A stretch of DNA of 64,000 nucleotides, taken from UMGS1766 sp963597355 (GTDB lineage: Bacteria; Bacillota; Clostridia; Oscillospirales; Oscillospiraceae). Positions 51,301 to 59,579 of the stretch are shown piece after piece. Both the position numbers and the translations under genes were made by a program. Numbering within the stretch: the first letter of the stretch is position 1; each line of letters opens with the position of its first letter. The notes under the pieces are model-generated. The model made no database searches, was not told the DNA's origin, and saw only the letters and a list, made by a program, of their open reading frames with translations. The stretch covers positions 26,429-90,428 of the forward strand of contig CAVBPR010000016.1 of the NCBI GenBank assembly GCA_963597355.1, read 5' to 3'.

Positions 51301-51762
51301 ACAGAAGCTGGCAGGAAACATCTGGAATGCAGATATTGCCACGATGCCAAAAAAGCTGTTGAAATTCCTGCTATCGGAAACGCCGCGGTTCATCAGCACA
51401 GCTATGTAAAAGAAATCGTTCCGCCGACCTGTACCGAACAGGGATATACAGAATATATGTGCATCTGCGGAAGTAGCTTTAAAGACAATTATGTGAATGC
51501 TATCGGCCATGTAGATGCTGACAACAGTGGTAAATGTGATATATGTGCTACAAATATGAGCGCCGGCGATCCGGGCAAAACAACCGGAACCGATCCGAGC
51601 AACAATGCGGGTGCAACAGATACAGGCAAAAACATTGATGTGAAATCTCCGCAGACCGGCGACAGCAGCAATCTCGCTTTGTGGATCGCTCTGCTGTTCA
51701 TCTGCGGCGGTGCAGTTATCGGCACGACACTTGCAGGCAAAAAGAGAAAGTACAACAACTAA
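48316..51762 (+). CDS. Giant cysteine-rich cell-surface protein with tandem repeats
   Basis: 1148 residues. Signal peptide (1-25). Residues 30-650 are built of CxxC steps, often Cys at every third position; one 136-residue repeat contains 34 Cys. Two copies (about 122-257 and 258-393) are almost identical in DNA, a third (394-530) is diverged, then irregular CxxC units to about 650. The second half has Cys/His motifs such as YYICSCGKWF (twice) and an X2-like beta domain (about 835-925). The C-terminus is a sortase-type signal: SPQTG, hydrophobic helix, KKRKYNN. GGAGG precedes ATG 48316. I recognise no named family; metal binding (zinc-ribbon-like) is inferred. Confidence 0.85.
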   Translation: MRKRLLGILLALCLVVGLFPLPAYGWDETGTCEFCGGFIADDWICTGGEHCGENSGRTDCYEEHHCHECWDCETEVDEFCAECLLCVECAQEYGAHCKECGTCFNGNAEPCPGGCDRCGECADEWCSDCGMCVECAIDEGKHCPDCNACHGDGDYCLLCNRCLDCGDQCESGCTDVCLICHLENEKACTNCGACFIVGDNQCCPSCGYCSECVDEWCNDCEMCVECAQDEQLHCPECGNCFTDHPPCPGDCGRCGECVDEWCSDCGMCVECAIDEGKHCPDCNACHGDGDYCLLCNRCLDCGDQCESGCTDVCLICHLENEKACTNCGACFIVGDNQCCPSCGYCSECVDEWCNDCEMCVECAQDEQLHCPECGNCFTDHPPCPGSCGRCDECVDEWCSDCGMCVECAVNEGKHCPDCDACHGGGDYCLLCNRCFDCGDQCGSGCPDACLICHLENEAACENCGSCFIIGDSKRCPNCGNCSDCVTEWCDNCEMCVECAVDDYKHCPECAKCYEEVENYCGGCGKCLDCADAYCPDCNMCSDCVLLCGNCHYCSNDATICPDCGEACSECGVVCGNCGLCEDCTTICGDCGDYCSDCSTLCGGCQTCEACAVICPDCGEICSSCGTICKVCGLCEDCCEENSRMAGCTHGICIMSSEWNSHWNTEHASYEHTHVYGDYLNNASGHWRICKVGSCGASTAIENHSFGYSTVIQSATETQAGLKEYTCTVCSFKTTHTLTYFPAKEATCTDDGNTAYYICSCGKWFNDGAFEEEITDKSDVVLVAGHTASDWKTDKDYHWKECTTIGCGVVLEETKAIHEYGDANSCDICGYDRSTTYTIIEGANEKWVKGTEKPLAFKADGQISKFEGVKVDDVLIDASKYTAVSGSTIVTLEKEYLDTLSVGVHKLTIVYTDGEAITYFAILTSESGNTDHVHALILVANKAATCTTDGNKAYYTCTCGKWFSDNGTAEIADYTSVVFPATGHYYKWIIDKVATETEAGRKHLECRYCHDAKKAVEIPAIGNAAVHQHSYVKEIVPPTCTEQGYTEYMCICGSSFKDNYVNAIGHVDADNSGKCDICATNMSAGDPGKTTGTDPSNNAGATDTGKNIDVKSPQTGDSSNLALWIALLFICGGAVIGTTLAGKKRKYNN
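48681..49470 (+). repeat. 408-bp in-frame tandem duplication inside the Cys-rich gene
   Basis: Bases 48681-49062 and 49089-49470 are identical as far as I compared, offset 408 (136 codons). A third unit begins near 49497 at the same spacing but has many changes. Confidence 0.9.
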
Positions 51763-51782
51763 CAACGCACTTTGACCTATAC

Positions 51783-51815
51783 GGCGGCTATCGGAAACGG
51801 TAGCCGCCTTGCTTT
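51783..51815 (+). terminator. Terminator of the Cys-rich protein gene
   Basis: GGCGGCTA (51783-51790) pairs with TAGCCGCC (51801-51808), GAAA-type loop, then TTGCTTTG. Confidence 0.75.
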
Positions 51816-51910
51816 GTCATAGAACGAAGCAGCTAGTGTTCCCCTAACCTCGAAGAAATATTCAAAATCGTTCCTGAAAAGCATTGACGAACAAAGGTTT
51901 CTGAATACCA

Positions 51911-51990
51911 GAGCCGGTACATAGTTTCATCAAAGATATGGCGAGAGATTTTCTTCCGCCGATTTGATGTACTGTGTATCGGCTCTTTTT
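51911..51990 (+). repeat. Long imperfect hairpin followed by T5
   Basis: Outer stem GAGCCG/CGGCTC, middle TACA-AGT / ACT-TGTA with G-U pairs, inner CATCAAA/TTTGATG and GGCG/CGCC; five T follow. Either a large terminator or a small-repeat (MITE-like) element. Confidence 0.6.
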
Positions 51991-52083
51991 GTCGTTAAAA
52001 TTGCCGTTTAAAAATTTTGCCGAGGAGGTTAATTTACAGACATTCTCGCTGCCTATCAATTGAGGGGGCAAATTAAAAACTGA

Positions 52084-52263
52084 ATGACCGTCCGAATGGG
52101 ATATGACTCTGCGATGACAGGAGCAGAGCAACGCTGCGGTGAAATTCCGGGGCAGGCATCGAAAAACGGCATTCGGTGAGAACGGCATATCATCGTCAAC
52201 ATTCCCACGGAGGAGGAAATGGCGGCATTTGCCGCAAGGCACACAACGCCGAAAACCGCCTGA
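52084..52263 (+). pseudogene. Mobile-element ORF relic
   Basis: From ATG 52084 the frame reads MTVRMGYDSAM...KNGIR, a TGA, then ERHIIVNIPTEEEMAAFAAR to a stop at 52263. The second part has clear coding character and resembles small proteins carried by Tn1549-type conjugative elements as I remember them (not checked). One nonsense codon divides it. It flanks the surface-protein gene, hinting that the latter came in on an element. Confidence 0.4.
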
Positions 52264-52276
52264 AACATAGGCAAAA

Positions 52277-52300
52277 CGGCAGGAAAATTCTCTCCTGCCG
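52277..52300 (+). terminator. Small hairpin before the P-type ATPase
   Basis: CGGCAGGA (52277-52284) pairs with TCCTGCCG (52293-52300); weak U-tract. Confidence 0.45.
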
Positions 52301-52385
52301 TGTTACATACGAACTTTGTCCCTATCGAGGGTAATACATGTTCGACAATCCTACAAAGAATTTATAAAGTGTTTCCCTGATTGCA

Positions 52386-52414
52386 TTGTTTCTGTAACAA
52401 AACTGTGCTACACT
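52386..52414 (+). promoter_or_regulatory. Promoter for the P-type ATPase gene
   Basis: TTGTTT (52386-52391), 17-base spacer, TACACT (52409-52414). Confidence 0.5.
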
Positions 52415-52445
52415 AAACGGAAATATACCAGAAAAGGATGAGGAA

Positions 52446-54965
52446 GTGGTCGAATTGGCACCAAAGGGAAATCGATCGGCAAACCACATGCCATCGTCTC
52501 ATCGTTCGAATCAGAAGCGCCGCAACACTGGGACAGATTCTGCACCCCGACGCAAAATCCCTGTAGCTGAGGTAAGCCCGGAACAAGGTCTGTCCCGCGG
52601 CCAGGTACAGGAGCGAATGAAAGCCGGGTACCAAAATATCGCGGTAGAATCCAACTCGAAAACCCTGGGACAGATTTTATTCACAAATATATTTACCTAC
52701 TTCAATATGATCTTTTTTGTCCTAGCAGTTGCAATCATTGCAGTCGGTGCATGGTACAATCTGACCTTCATGGGCGTGGTAATCGCTAACATCGTGATCG
52801 GAACTGTCCAGGAGTGGCGTAGCAAGCAAAAACTGGATCAGTTGAATCTGTTATCGAATCCAAAGGCAAATGTAATTCGCGGCGGCACTATGCAAACCAT
52901 CTCCGTCCATGAAACAGTACGGGATGATGTTGTGGTATTTTCTGCCGGAGATCAAATTTATGCCGACGCTGTTGTACTGGATGGCGAATGCCTTGTAAAC
53001 GAATCTCTTCTTACCGGCGAAGCCGATGAACTGCAAAAGAATGTTGGAAGCAATTTGCTGTCCGGTTCGTTTCTGGTGTCGGGCAAATGTCGAGCCCGTC
53101 TGACCGCTGTTGGTCCAGATTCCTATATGTCCAAGCTCACATTGCAGGCAAAGCAGCAAAAACAGCGTCCGCAATCTGAGATGATGCAATCTCTTTCCCG
53201 ACTGGTGATGGTAATCGGCATCATCATTATTCCTCTGGGTGCCTTAATGGCCTTCAAGGAGATTCACATTTTAGGAAACTCTGTCACGGACGGCGTTGTA
53301 TCCACAGTTGCATCTCTCGTCGGTATGATCCCTGAAGGATTGTATCTGCTGACCTCTCTGGCTCTGCTGGCCGGTGTTCTCCGCCTTGCACAGCGAAAAA
53401 CATTAGTCCATGAAATGGGCTGTATTGAAACGCTGGCCCGCGTCGACACATTGTGCGTGGATAAAACCGGAACGATCACGGAACCCAAAATGGTTGTGGA
53501 AGATATCATCGCCTTTGACGCCGAAACTACCGCTGAAAACGAATTGCGCAGCATTATGGCAGACTATGTCTTCGCCATGCAAAACGACAATGAAACCATG
53601 GCTGCCTTGAAGCGTTATTTTACCGGGCGAGTGACGCGCAAGGCTACGGATGCACTTCCCTTCTCCTCCAGCAGAAAATACGGAGGAGTGACCTTCTCTC
53701 AGGGAGACACCTATCTTCTTGGCGCACCGGAAAACATTCTCGGCGCCAATTATGCAATCTACCAGAACGACATTGAAGGGTTCTCGCAAATGGGCTGCCG
53801 CGTTCTTCTTCTGGCACGTTATGCAGGCAACCTAAACGACATCACACTAAATGCAGCCATGTCACCTCTTGGTCTGGTTTTGCTGACCAACAAGATCCGG
53901 CCGGAAGCGCCGGAAACCTTCCGCTATTTCCGCAAGCAGGGTGTGACGGTAAAAGTTATTTCCGGCGACAATCCTGTTACGGTTTCCGAAGTTGCGGTGC
54001 GGGCTGAAATTCCAAATGCCGAGCGCTATGTTGACGCAAGAACGCTGAAAACAGATCAGGATATTGCTCGTGCTGCCGAAACCTACACAGTCTTCGGCCG
54101 GGTTACGCCAGAGCAGAAACGGAAGCTGGTTCGGGCAATGCATCACGCCGGACACACAGTTGCCATGACCGGCGACGGTGTGAATGATGTTCTTGCGCTG
54201 AAGGAAGCCGATTGTTCCGTTGCAATGGCCTCGGGCAGTCAAGTGGCCTGCCAGGTCAGTCATATCGTCTTGTTGGAGTCTGACTTCTCTGCCATGCCTT
54301 CTGTCGTTGCAGAAGGACGCCGTGTAATCAACAATATCGAACGATCTGCCTCTCTCTATCTGGTCAAAAATATTTTCTCTCTTTGCCTGGCAATTATTTC
54401 ACTGATCTTCACTTTTTCCTATCCCTTCTCCGCCGCACAGATGTCGCTGGTGTCTGCAATCACCATTGGATTGCCCTCCTTTGTCATGGCAATGGAACCC
54501 AATAACAGTTTGATTCGCGGACATTTCCTGACAAATGTGGTCTACCGCGCTATTCCATCTGCACTAAGCGACCTGTTCCTCAGTATCGGTGTTGTCCTTT
54601 TTGTTCTTGTATTCCAATTAAGTTCTGTAGAAATGGGTACTATTTGCACTATTGTTGTTGGCGTCGTCGGTCTGTTGATGGTTCACCGCACCTGTAAACC
54701 GTATAACGCTCTGCGGAAAATGCTGATGGTAGCTTGTGTTATTTCCTTCCTGTTTTGCATCACCGTTCTGCACACCATCTTCACTTTGGATCTACACCTG
54801 AGTACCGGTGCCTGGCTTGTGTTGGCCGTGTTCGTTCTTCTTGCGTTTGAAGTATCTCTGTCTGCAAACATTATGGTAAAGGGAATCCACAAAATGGTGC
54901 ACCGCATTCGATCTCCAAAACGCCGGAGCCGGAAATCACCGCCATCCGGCCGCAGGCAACAATAA
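52446..54965 (+). CDS. Cation-translocating P-type ATPase, CtpE-like
   Basis: 839 residues with a basic 35-residue N-terminal extension. Actuator domain VNESLLTGE; membrane motif VGMIPEGLYLLTS (PEGL); phosphorylation site CVDKTGTIT; hinge AMTGDGVNDVLALKEADCSVAMA. About ten membrane helices; no N-terminal heavy-metal domain. The PEGL form and overall layout resemble CtpE-type ATPases, reported as calcium transporters in mycobacteria; the ion here is not proven. Starts at GTG 52446 after AAAGGATGAGG; a TTG nine bases later is possible. The nucleotide-binding domain is short (about 130 residues). Monocistronic with strong terminator. Confidence 0.9.
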   Translation: MVELAPKGNRSANHMPSSHRSNQKRRNTGTDSAPRRKIPVAEVSPEQGLSRGQVQERMKAGYQNIAVESNSKTLGQILFTNIFTYFNMIFFVLAVAIIAVGAWYNLTFMGVVIANIVIGTVQEWRSKQKLDQLNLLSNPKANVIRGGTMQTISVHETVRDDVVVFSAGDQIYADAVVLDGECLVNESLLTGEADELQKNVGSNLLSGSFLVSGKCRARLTAVGPDSYMSKLTLQAKQQKQRPQSEMMQSLSRLVMVIGIIIIPLGALMAFKEIHILGNSVTDGVVSTVASLVGMIPEGLYLLTSLALLAGVLRLAQRKTLVHEMGCIETLARVDTLCVDKTGTITEPKMVVEDIIAFDAETTAENELRSIMADYVFAMQNDNETMAALKRYFTGRVTRKATDALPFSSSRKYGGVTFSQGDTYLLGAPENILGANYAIYQNDIEGFSQMGCRVLLLARYAGNLNDITLNAAMSPLGLVLLTNKIRPEAPETFRYFRKQGVTVKVISGDNPVTVSEVAVRAEIPNAERYVDARTLKTDQDIARAAETYTVFGRVTPEQKRKLVRAMHHAGHTVAMTGDGVNDVLALKEADCSVAMASGSQVACQVSHIVLLESDFSAMPSVVAEGRRVINNIERSASLYLVKNIFSLCLAIISLIFTFSYPFSAAQMSLVSAITIGLPSFVMAMEPNNSLIRGHFLTNVVYRAIPSALSDLFLSIGVVLFVLVFQLSSVEMGTICTIVVGVVGLLMVHRTCKPYNALRKMLMVACVISFLFCITVLHTIFTLDLHLSTGAWLVLAVFVLLAFEVSLSANIMVKGIHKMVHRIRSPKRRSRKSPPSGRRQQ

Positions 54966-55000
54966 TCACAAATTACACTCTCCTGCTGAGAGGCAAAGAC

Positions 55001-55036
55001 ACGAAACCCACCGGCATCGCCGGTGGGTTTCGTTCT
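55001..55036. terminator. Bidirectional terminator between ATPase and folD
   Basis: Perfect 15-bp stem 55001-55015 with 55019-55033, ATC loop, between convergent genes. Confidence 0.85.
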
Positions 55037-55051
55037 ATAAAAAGGGATGTA

Positions 55052-55906
55052 TCAATTCATTTTTCCGTGGATCACAGCCGCTGTCAGGGTATTTTTCATT
55101 AGCATAGCTCGCGTCATCGGCCCCACTCCGCCAGGCACGGGAGTGATATAAGATGCAATCTCTGCTACCGGCGCAAAATCCACATCGCCACACAGCTTTC
55201 CCTCTGCATTGCGATTCATTGCAACATCGATTACCACTGCGCCCGGCTTTACCATTTCCGCCGTAATCAGGCCGACTTTTCCTGCCGCTGCCACTAAAAT
55301 GTCCGCCTGGCGTGTAATTTCCGAAAGATTCGGCGTTTGGGAATGGCAGATGGTCACCGTTCCATGCTTATGAAGCAACAGCATGGCCTGTGGTTTCCCT
55401 ACGATGTTCGAGCGCCCAACTACAACGCAATGCTTTCCCGCCGGATCAATCTGATATGCCTCCAACATTTCCATCACCCCAGCCGGAGTGCAGGGAAGGA
55501 AATCATAATTTCCAATCATGATCTTTCCCACGTTGGTGGGATGGAATGCGTCCACATCTTTGCCCGGATCAATATGAAGAAGCACTTCCTGTTCATCATA
55601 GTCATAACCTTTCGGCAAAGGCAACTGACATAAAATCCCGTCGATTTCCTCCCGTTCATTCAATGTCTCTACCAATTCAAGCAAAGCCTTTTGACCAATA
55701 TTCGCCGGAAGCGCGAATTCTTCACTGTAGAACCCACACTCCTCACAATCTTTTCGTTTGCTTGCGACATAGACGCGAGATGCCGGATCATCTCCCACAA
55801 GGATAACCGCCAATCCAGGCCGAGTTTTCAATGCTCTTGCTTGTTCTGCCACTTGTTCTTTGCACTCTGCTGCCAGTTTCTTTCCATCAATGATCTGCGC
55901 TGCCAT
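55052..55906 (-). CDS. folD: Methylenetetrahydrofolate dehydrogenase/cyclohydrolase
   Basis: 284 residues; interconverts methylene- and formyl-tetrahydrofolate, feeding purine synthesis. The N-terminal block VGDDPASRVYVASKRKDCEE contains the Tyr and Lys of the active site; LPLPKGYD is the folate motif; VVVGRSNIVGKP is the NADP fold; PVPGGVGPMTRAML ends it. ATG 55906 was chosen (AGGCGGA upstream) because the longer frame lies within lgt. It overlaps the end of lgt by 20 bases. Identification is firm. Confidence 0.96.
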   Translation of the reverse strand: MAAQIIDGKKLAAECKEQVAEQARALKTRPGLAVILVGDDPASRVYVASKRKDCEECGFYSEEFALPANIGQKALLELVETLNEREEIDGILCQLPLPKGYDYDEQEVLLHIDPGKDVDAFHPTNVGKIMIGNYDFLPCTPAGVMEMLEAYQIDPAGKHCVVVGRSNIVGKPQAMLLLHKHGTVTICHSQTPNLSEITRQADILVAAAGKVGLITAEMVKPGAVVIDVAMNRNAEGKLCGDVDFAPVAEIASYITPVPGGVGPMTRAMLMKNTLTAAVIHGKMN

Positions 55907-56840
55907 GGGGAGTTCCGCCTTCCTGTTCTTGTTTTTCTTCTGACTTTGTGTCTGCCATATTCGCATCTGTATCCGCACTCGCTGTTGCGTCCGCCTCTGC
56001 TGTTGATTGATTGACATACAAACGTGCCGCATCTGGTTTTAATTTTATAAGCAAATAAATTAAAATACCACCTGCAATCAACACACACAATCCCGCCAAA
56101 AGCTGACTGACCCGAATACTTGTGTGGAAAAGATACAGGCTGTCCGTCCGCAGCCCTTCAATCCACACCCGGCCCAATCCATACCAGGCAAGATAGAAAA
56201 GGAAAATCTCACCATCGAACTTGCGACGATTTCTCAGGACAAAACGGGCAATCAGCAACCCGATCACATTCCAAATGGATTCATATAGAAAAGTGGGATG
56301 CACTTCCACATAAGTTCCATCGATTGTCAGACCCATGCGCCAGGGCAGTGTAGTCACGCCGCCATGTGCCTCCTGATTTACAAAATTCCCCCATCGGCCA
56401 ATCGCCTGACCGATAAACAGGCCTTGAACGCCTAAATCGCCAAAAGCAGTAAATTTGATTTTCGTGACCTTGCAAAAAATCAGCAGAATCAAGACAGACG
56501 CAATGACACCGCCATAAATCGCTAATCCTCCGTCCCAAATCGCCACTGCCTCGCCCCAATTAAAAGAGCCATCTGCATTTTTATAAAGATCCAAATAAAA
56601 CAGGACATAGTAGATGCGTGCACCAATGATTCCGCCCGGTGCTGCAAACAAAATAAGATCGATGACCCGATCTTTCGGCACACCATAATGCTTTGCCTGA
56701 TAATAGCAATAGGTCACACCAAGAAGAAAACCAAGTGCAATAATCACTCCATACCAGTAAATATCCTTGCCGAAGAGGGAAAATGCCACTCGGTTAATAT
56801 GAAATTCCAGCCCCAACCCGGGGAAATTGATTGCATTCAT
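55887..56840 (-). CDS. lgt: Prolipoprotein diacylglyceryl transferase
   Basis: 317 residues with seven membrane helices; transfers diacylglycerol to the lipobox Cys, first step of lipoprotein maturation. The signature IGRWGNFVNQEAHGG and the preceding GGIIGARIYYVLFY and YGG motifs are intact. The C-terminal 45 residues after the last helix are an unusual Ala/Asp/Glu-rich tail (TAEADATASADTDANMADT), outside the family core. ATG 56840; the only GGAG is about 15 bases upstream, so initiation may depend on coupling to the M16 gene. Serves the several lipoproteins in this window. Confidence 0.95.
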   Translation of the reverse strand: MNAINFPGLGLEFHINRVAFSLFGKDIYWYGVIIALGFLLGVTYCYYQAKHYGVPKDRVIDLILFAAPGGIIGARIYYVLFYLDLYKNADGSFNWGEAVAIWDGGLAIYGGVIASVLILLIFCKVTKIKFTAFGDLGVQGLFIGQAIGRWGNFVNQEAHGGVTTLPWRMGLTIDGTYVEVHPTFLYESIWNVIGLLIARFVLRNRRKFDGEIFLFYLAWYGLGRVWIEGLRTDSLYLFHTSIRVSQLLAGLCVLIAGGILIYLLIKLKPDAARLYVNQSTAEADATASADTDANMADTKSEEKQEQEGGTPHGSADH

Positions 56841-56847
56841 AAACGAA

Positions 56848-58095
56848 TTAATACACTCCTTTGGGATGAACTACAGAAAGGAAACTTTTTGAGTCTGCAA
56901 TGCTTTCTCTCAGCATCTCTTCCACTTCATCCTTTTTGATTTTTTCTAAGACCTCCGGAAAACTCATCCACGGAAAATCAAAGAGATGATACTTTACCTG
57001 TAGAAGACAAAGTTCCCGAAAATCATCCAATTTCATAATTCCTTTTCCATATATCGTCCGTTTTGCACGAGTGAAATCCATGCGGTCCAGTCCCTGCCAG
57101 GAGACCCGTATTGCCTCACTCATAATTTCCTCTGCGATTCGCTCTGGAACGGGACTGCAGCCACCAAAGGTTAAATAAGTTTTTCCCGTCGACATGTGCA
57201 ACCCGGCAGATAGACCGGAGCGCAACAAACGATCTTTCTGCAACTGCCGACAAAGTGAACCGGCCTCACCGGCAAAGCTCTGCATTACAAGCATTCCAAC
57301 TAACCACTGCCGAACAGAATGTTTCACCTCCGTGCGAAATCCCAGCAGGAACGACGTCTCCTGCACATCCATCGCAATTGCTCTCTCCTGTCCTCCATCC
57401 AGATTCGCTTCGGAACCAGTTGTCTCATGCCTTAATTTCTTCCCGTCTCCCGCAGGAATGCATGCCGCTGCCAGTCGAAATACCTGCTCCGGATCAGCAG
57501 CCCCCGCCGTGCACAATGCGAAATTAGATGCCCGATAAAAAGCCTTGTGCACACGCTGGAAGGTTTCAACCGTTATTTCAGCAAAGTCCTCTTCTGAAAT
57601 CGATTGCACTCCATATAGCCCCTCCTGCAGCTGCCATTGCAATTGCCAAGAAACCGCACTTTTCATTGTGTTCACTCTCTGCACAGCCAAAACTCTAGCC
57701 TCGTCGAGATTTGCCTGTGTGAATTGTGGGTCTGTTAAAATTTTCAGCAGCAGAGACAGACAGAGCTCAAATTGTATTCTGCATTCAAGATAAAAAACCG
57801 TCATATCCTCCGTTGCATTAACATCCACACATGCATCAGAGCCAGGAACAGTTTCTCGCAACAGCGTTTCTGCCTGATGACGGAGAAAATGACTCATAAA
57901 AAAGGCCATATGAGTTGGAACCTGTCGACGACACCCATCCAGATCGTATTGAAGATCTCCCTCGCCAAACCGCACAGCCAATACAGCACAACTTTTCCCA
58001 AATTCGGTCTTTTGAAACACAGAAACCGCCAATCCATTGGGCAAAATTTCGCTTCTGCACGGTTCACTCAACGGCGAAAAGATTGGCTCTTTCAC
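56848..58095 (-). CDS. M16-family protein, YmfH-like, zinc motif degraded
   Basis: 415 residues in the M16 fold. The place of the HxxEH zinc site reads HFLRH (residues 69-73), so the catalytic Glu is replaced by Arg; the downstream Glu ligand region is also changed. YmfH of Bacillus keeps HFLEH, so this copy is predicted inactive. VNATEDMTVFYLEC and SYMDFTRAKRTIYG-like RMDFTRAKRTIYG blocks identify the family. Overlaps the YmfF-like stop by four bases. Probably forms a heterodimer with it for peptide binding or a non-proteolytic role. Confidence 0.85.
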   Translation of the reverse strand: MKEPIFSPLSEPCRSEILPNGLAVSVFQKTEFGKSCAVLAVRFGEGDLQYDLDGCRRQVPTHMAFFMSHFLRHQAETLLRETVPGSDACVDVNATEDMTVFYLECRIQFELCLSLLLKILTDPQFTQANLDEARVLAVQRVNTMKSAVSWQLQWQLQEGLYGVQSISEEDFAEITVETFQRVHKAFYRASNFALCTAGAADPEQVFRLAAACIPAGDGKKLRHETTGSEANLDGGQERAIAMDVQETSFLLGFRTEVKHSVRQWLVGMLVMQSFAGEAGSLCRQLQKDRLLRSGLSAGLHMSTGKTYLTFGGCSPVPERIAEEIMSEAIRVSWQGLDRMDFTRAKRTIYGKGIMKLDDFRELCLLQVKYHLFDFPWMSFPEVLEKIKKDEVEEMLRESIADSKSFLSVVHPKGVY

Positions 58096-59378
58096 TCAGC
58101 TGGCACATCCTTTCGATCAGACATTTCATAAACGCCGTACAGTATCATCTCCATAGCCGCTGCTGCTACCTGACTCTCTGTAACGCTCCGTACCTGGGCG
58201 TAGAAACGATTCACTTCAAACGTCTCTCCCCCTGCTCGATCCCGAAGCCATTGTTGATATAGCTGTTCCGGATCTTCCTGTATCGCCGCAATCTGCTGAA
58301 GAATGTGTTGCTTTGCTGCTTCGAATTCCTCCCTTGTGAACTTCTCTTCCTGTATTCTTTGCACATGGCCAAGAATTTTTTCCCGCAAAGCAGGAAATTG
58401 TTCCGCATGTCCATTACAGCTCACGGTCAAAAATCCCTTTAAACTACATAAGTGGGATGTTATCTCCGTGCATAACGCTTTTATTGCGTCATCCTTCTGA
58501 AGTGCTACTCTCAGTGCATCTGCGAACATAGCATACGCAACCAGCATCGGCGGAAACAGTATATCTGACATTCCCAGCCCCAGCCGGAAGCCAAGCTCCA
58601 TCGTTTCTCTTTGAAATGGAGCACATTCACGATAGGTGTGAACCTCCTCCAAAGGCGGTCGGTGGCAATCCGTCGAAACCAGATATCGGCTCTGTGCCCG
58701 TGGAAGACCCATCAATGCCTCCCGCCAAATCAGTTCCAGTTCCTCTGCCGATGCGGAACCACAATAGAACAATTCAATCGGCGCTTTTTCCAGAACATTC
58801 CGATACTGCGCAAAAAAACGCATTGGTGTTATTCGATCCAAAGATTCTATCTCACCATAAGCATCTGTGGCATAATCCGTACCAGCGAACATTTTTTCAA
58901 CGAATTGAAGGTGTGTGAATGTATCCGGATCGGCGCGGCGTTTGTTTATCCGGGAACGCATGGCTTCCCGTTCCTCGTTCAGGTAATCCTGCCGCAGTCT
59001 TCCGTTTCGGGTGGCCGGATGCAGCAGAAGTTCTCCCATCAACTGCGCTGCGGAATTCAGCAGTGACTCTCCTCTTGGCACAAATCGTTCATCCAGAAAA
59101 GAGCCATGAAAACCAATGCATTGCATGTCACCTTTTTTTACTACGGATGGCTCAATCTGTCCCCCATACATTTCATCCAGTTTATTTTTTATGGATTCCC
59201 AATCCGCAAGGTACGCAGTTCCCCTGCACAAGACAAACGGCAACAAAGCATTCATTGCCGCTGTATCCTTCTTCAATGGTGTCAGCAGTTGCAGCGCCCA
59301 ACAACTGGTTTTGAACTTTCTGGTTTGAATACTGGTTAACCACACATCCGGCATCAATTCGATGCGTCTTATCTCCAC
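58092..59378 (-). CDS. M16-family protein, YmfF-like, inactive
   Basis: 428 residues in the M16 fold with no HxxEH motif: the helix where it should be reads LLPFVLCRGTAYLADWESI. LDEMYGGQIEPSVVKKGD and VLEKAPIELFYCGSAS match the YmfF class, which is the inactive partner of YmfH. GTG 59378 is the preferred start because AGGAGG lies nine bases upstream; the earlier ATG sits before that site. First gene of a YmfF-YmfH-lgt-folD run. In this genome both members lack a zinc site, which is notable. Confidence 0.85.
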   Translation of the reverse strand: MEIRRIELMPDVWLTSIQTRKFKTSCWALQLLTPLKKDTAAMNALLPFVLCRGTAYLADWESIKNKLDEMYGGQIEPSVVKKGDMQCIGFHGSFLDERFVPRGESLLNSAAQLMGELLLHPATRNGRLRQDYLNEEREAMRSRINKRRADPDTFTHLQFVEKMFAGTDYATDAYGEIESLDRITPMRFFAQYRNVLEKAPIELFYCGSASAEELELIWREALMGLPRAQSRYLVSTDCHRPPLEEVHTYRECAPFQRETMELGFRLGLGMSDILFPPMLVAYAMFADALRVALQKDDAIKALCTEITSHLCSLKGFLTVSCNGHAEQFPALREKILGHVQRIQEEKFTREEFEAAKQHILQQIAAIQEDPEQLYQQWLRDRAGGETFEVNRFYAQVRSVTESQVAAAAMEMILYGVYEMSDRKDVPAE

Positions 59379-59517
59379 CGTCTGTCGCCTCCTGCATTGC
59401 ATTTCGGTATCTTACCTGTACAGTTTGATATTATACATGATTTACCCAATGAAAACACTCTATTTTTCAATTTTATTTTACGCTGATGCAACTGAATCTG
59501 TCCCAGTGATTCTCAGC

Positions 59518-59575
59518 CAAGAAAACGAAAATCCTCCATACCGGCAGCGCCGTACGGAGGATCCTCGTTTTCTTG
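59518..59575 (-). terminator. Terminator of the BASS-transporter gene
   Basis: Outer stem CAAGAAAACGA/TCGTTTTCTTG, inner ATCCTCC/GGAGGAT and CGGC/GCCG; immediately after the transporter stop. Confidence 0.8.
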
Positions 59576-59579
59576 AATT

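Larger units (their letters stand above)
51763..52083. other. Intergenic stretch: terminator and long imperfect hairpin
   Basis: Holds the terminator of the surface-protein gene (51783-51815) and the 75-base hairpin at 51911-51990. No ORF with a start and ribosome site; short open frames on both strands look like decayed mobile-element sequence. Confidence 0.5.

Noticed and set aside
52446..54965. Copper or potassium-specific P-type ATPase
   Set aside because: No CPx membrane motif, no heavy-metal domain and no Kdp features; PEGL form fits the CtpE-like group.
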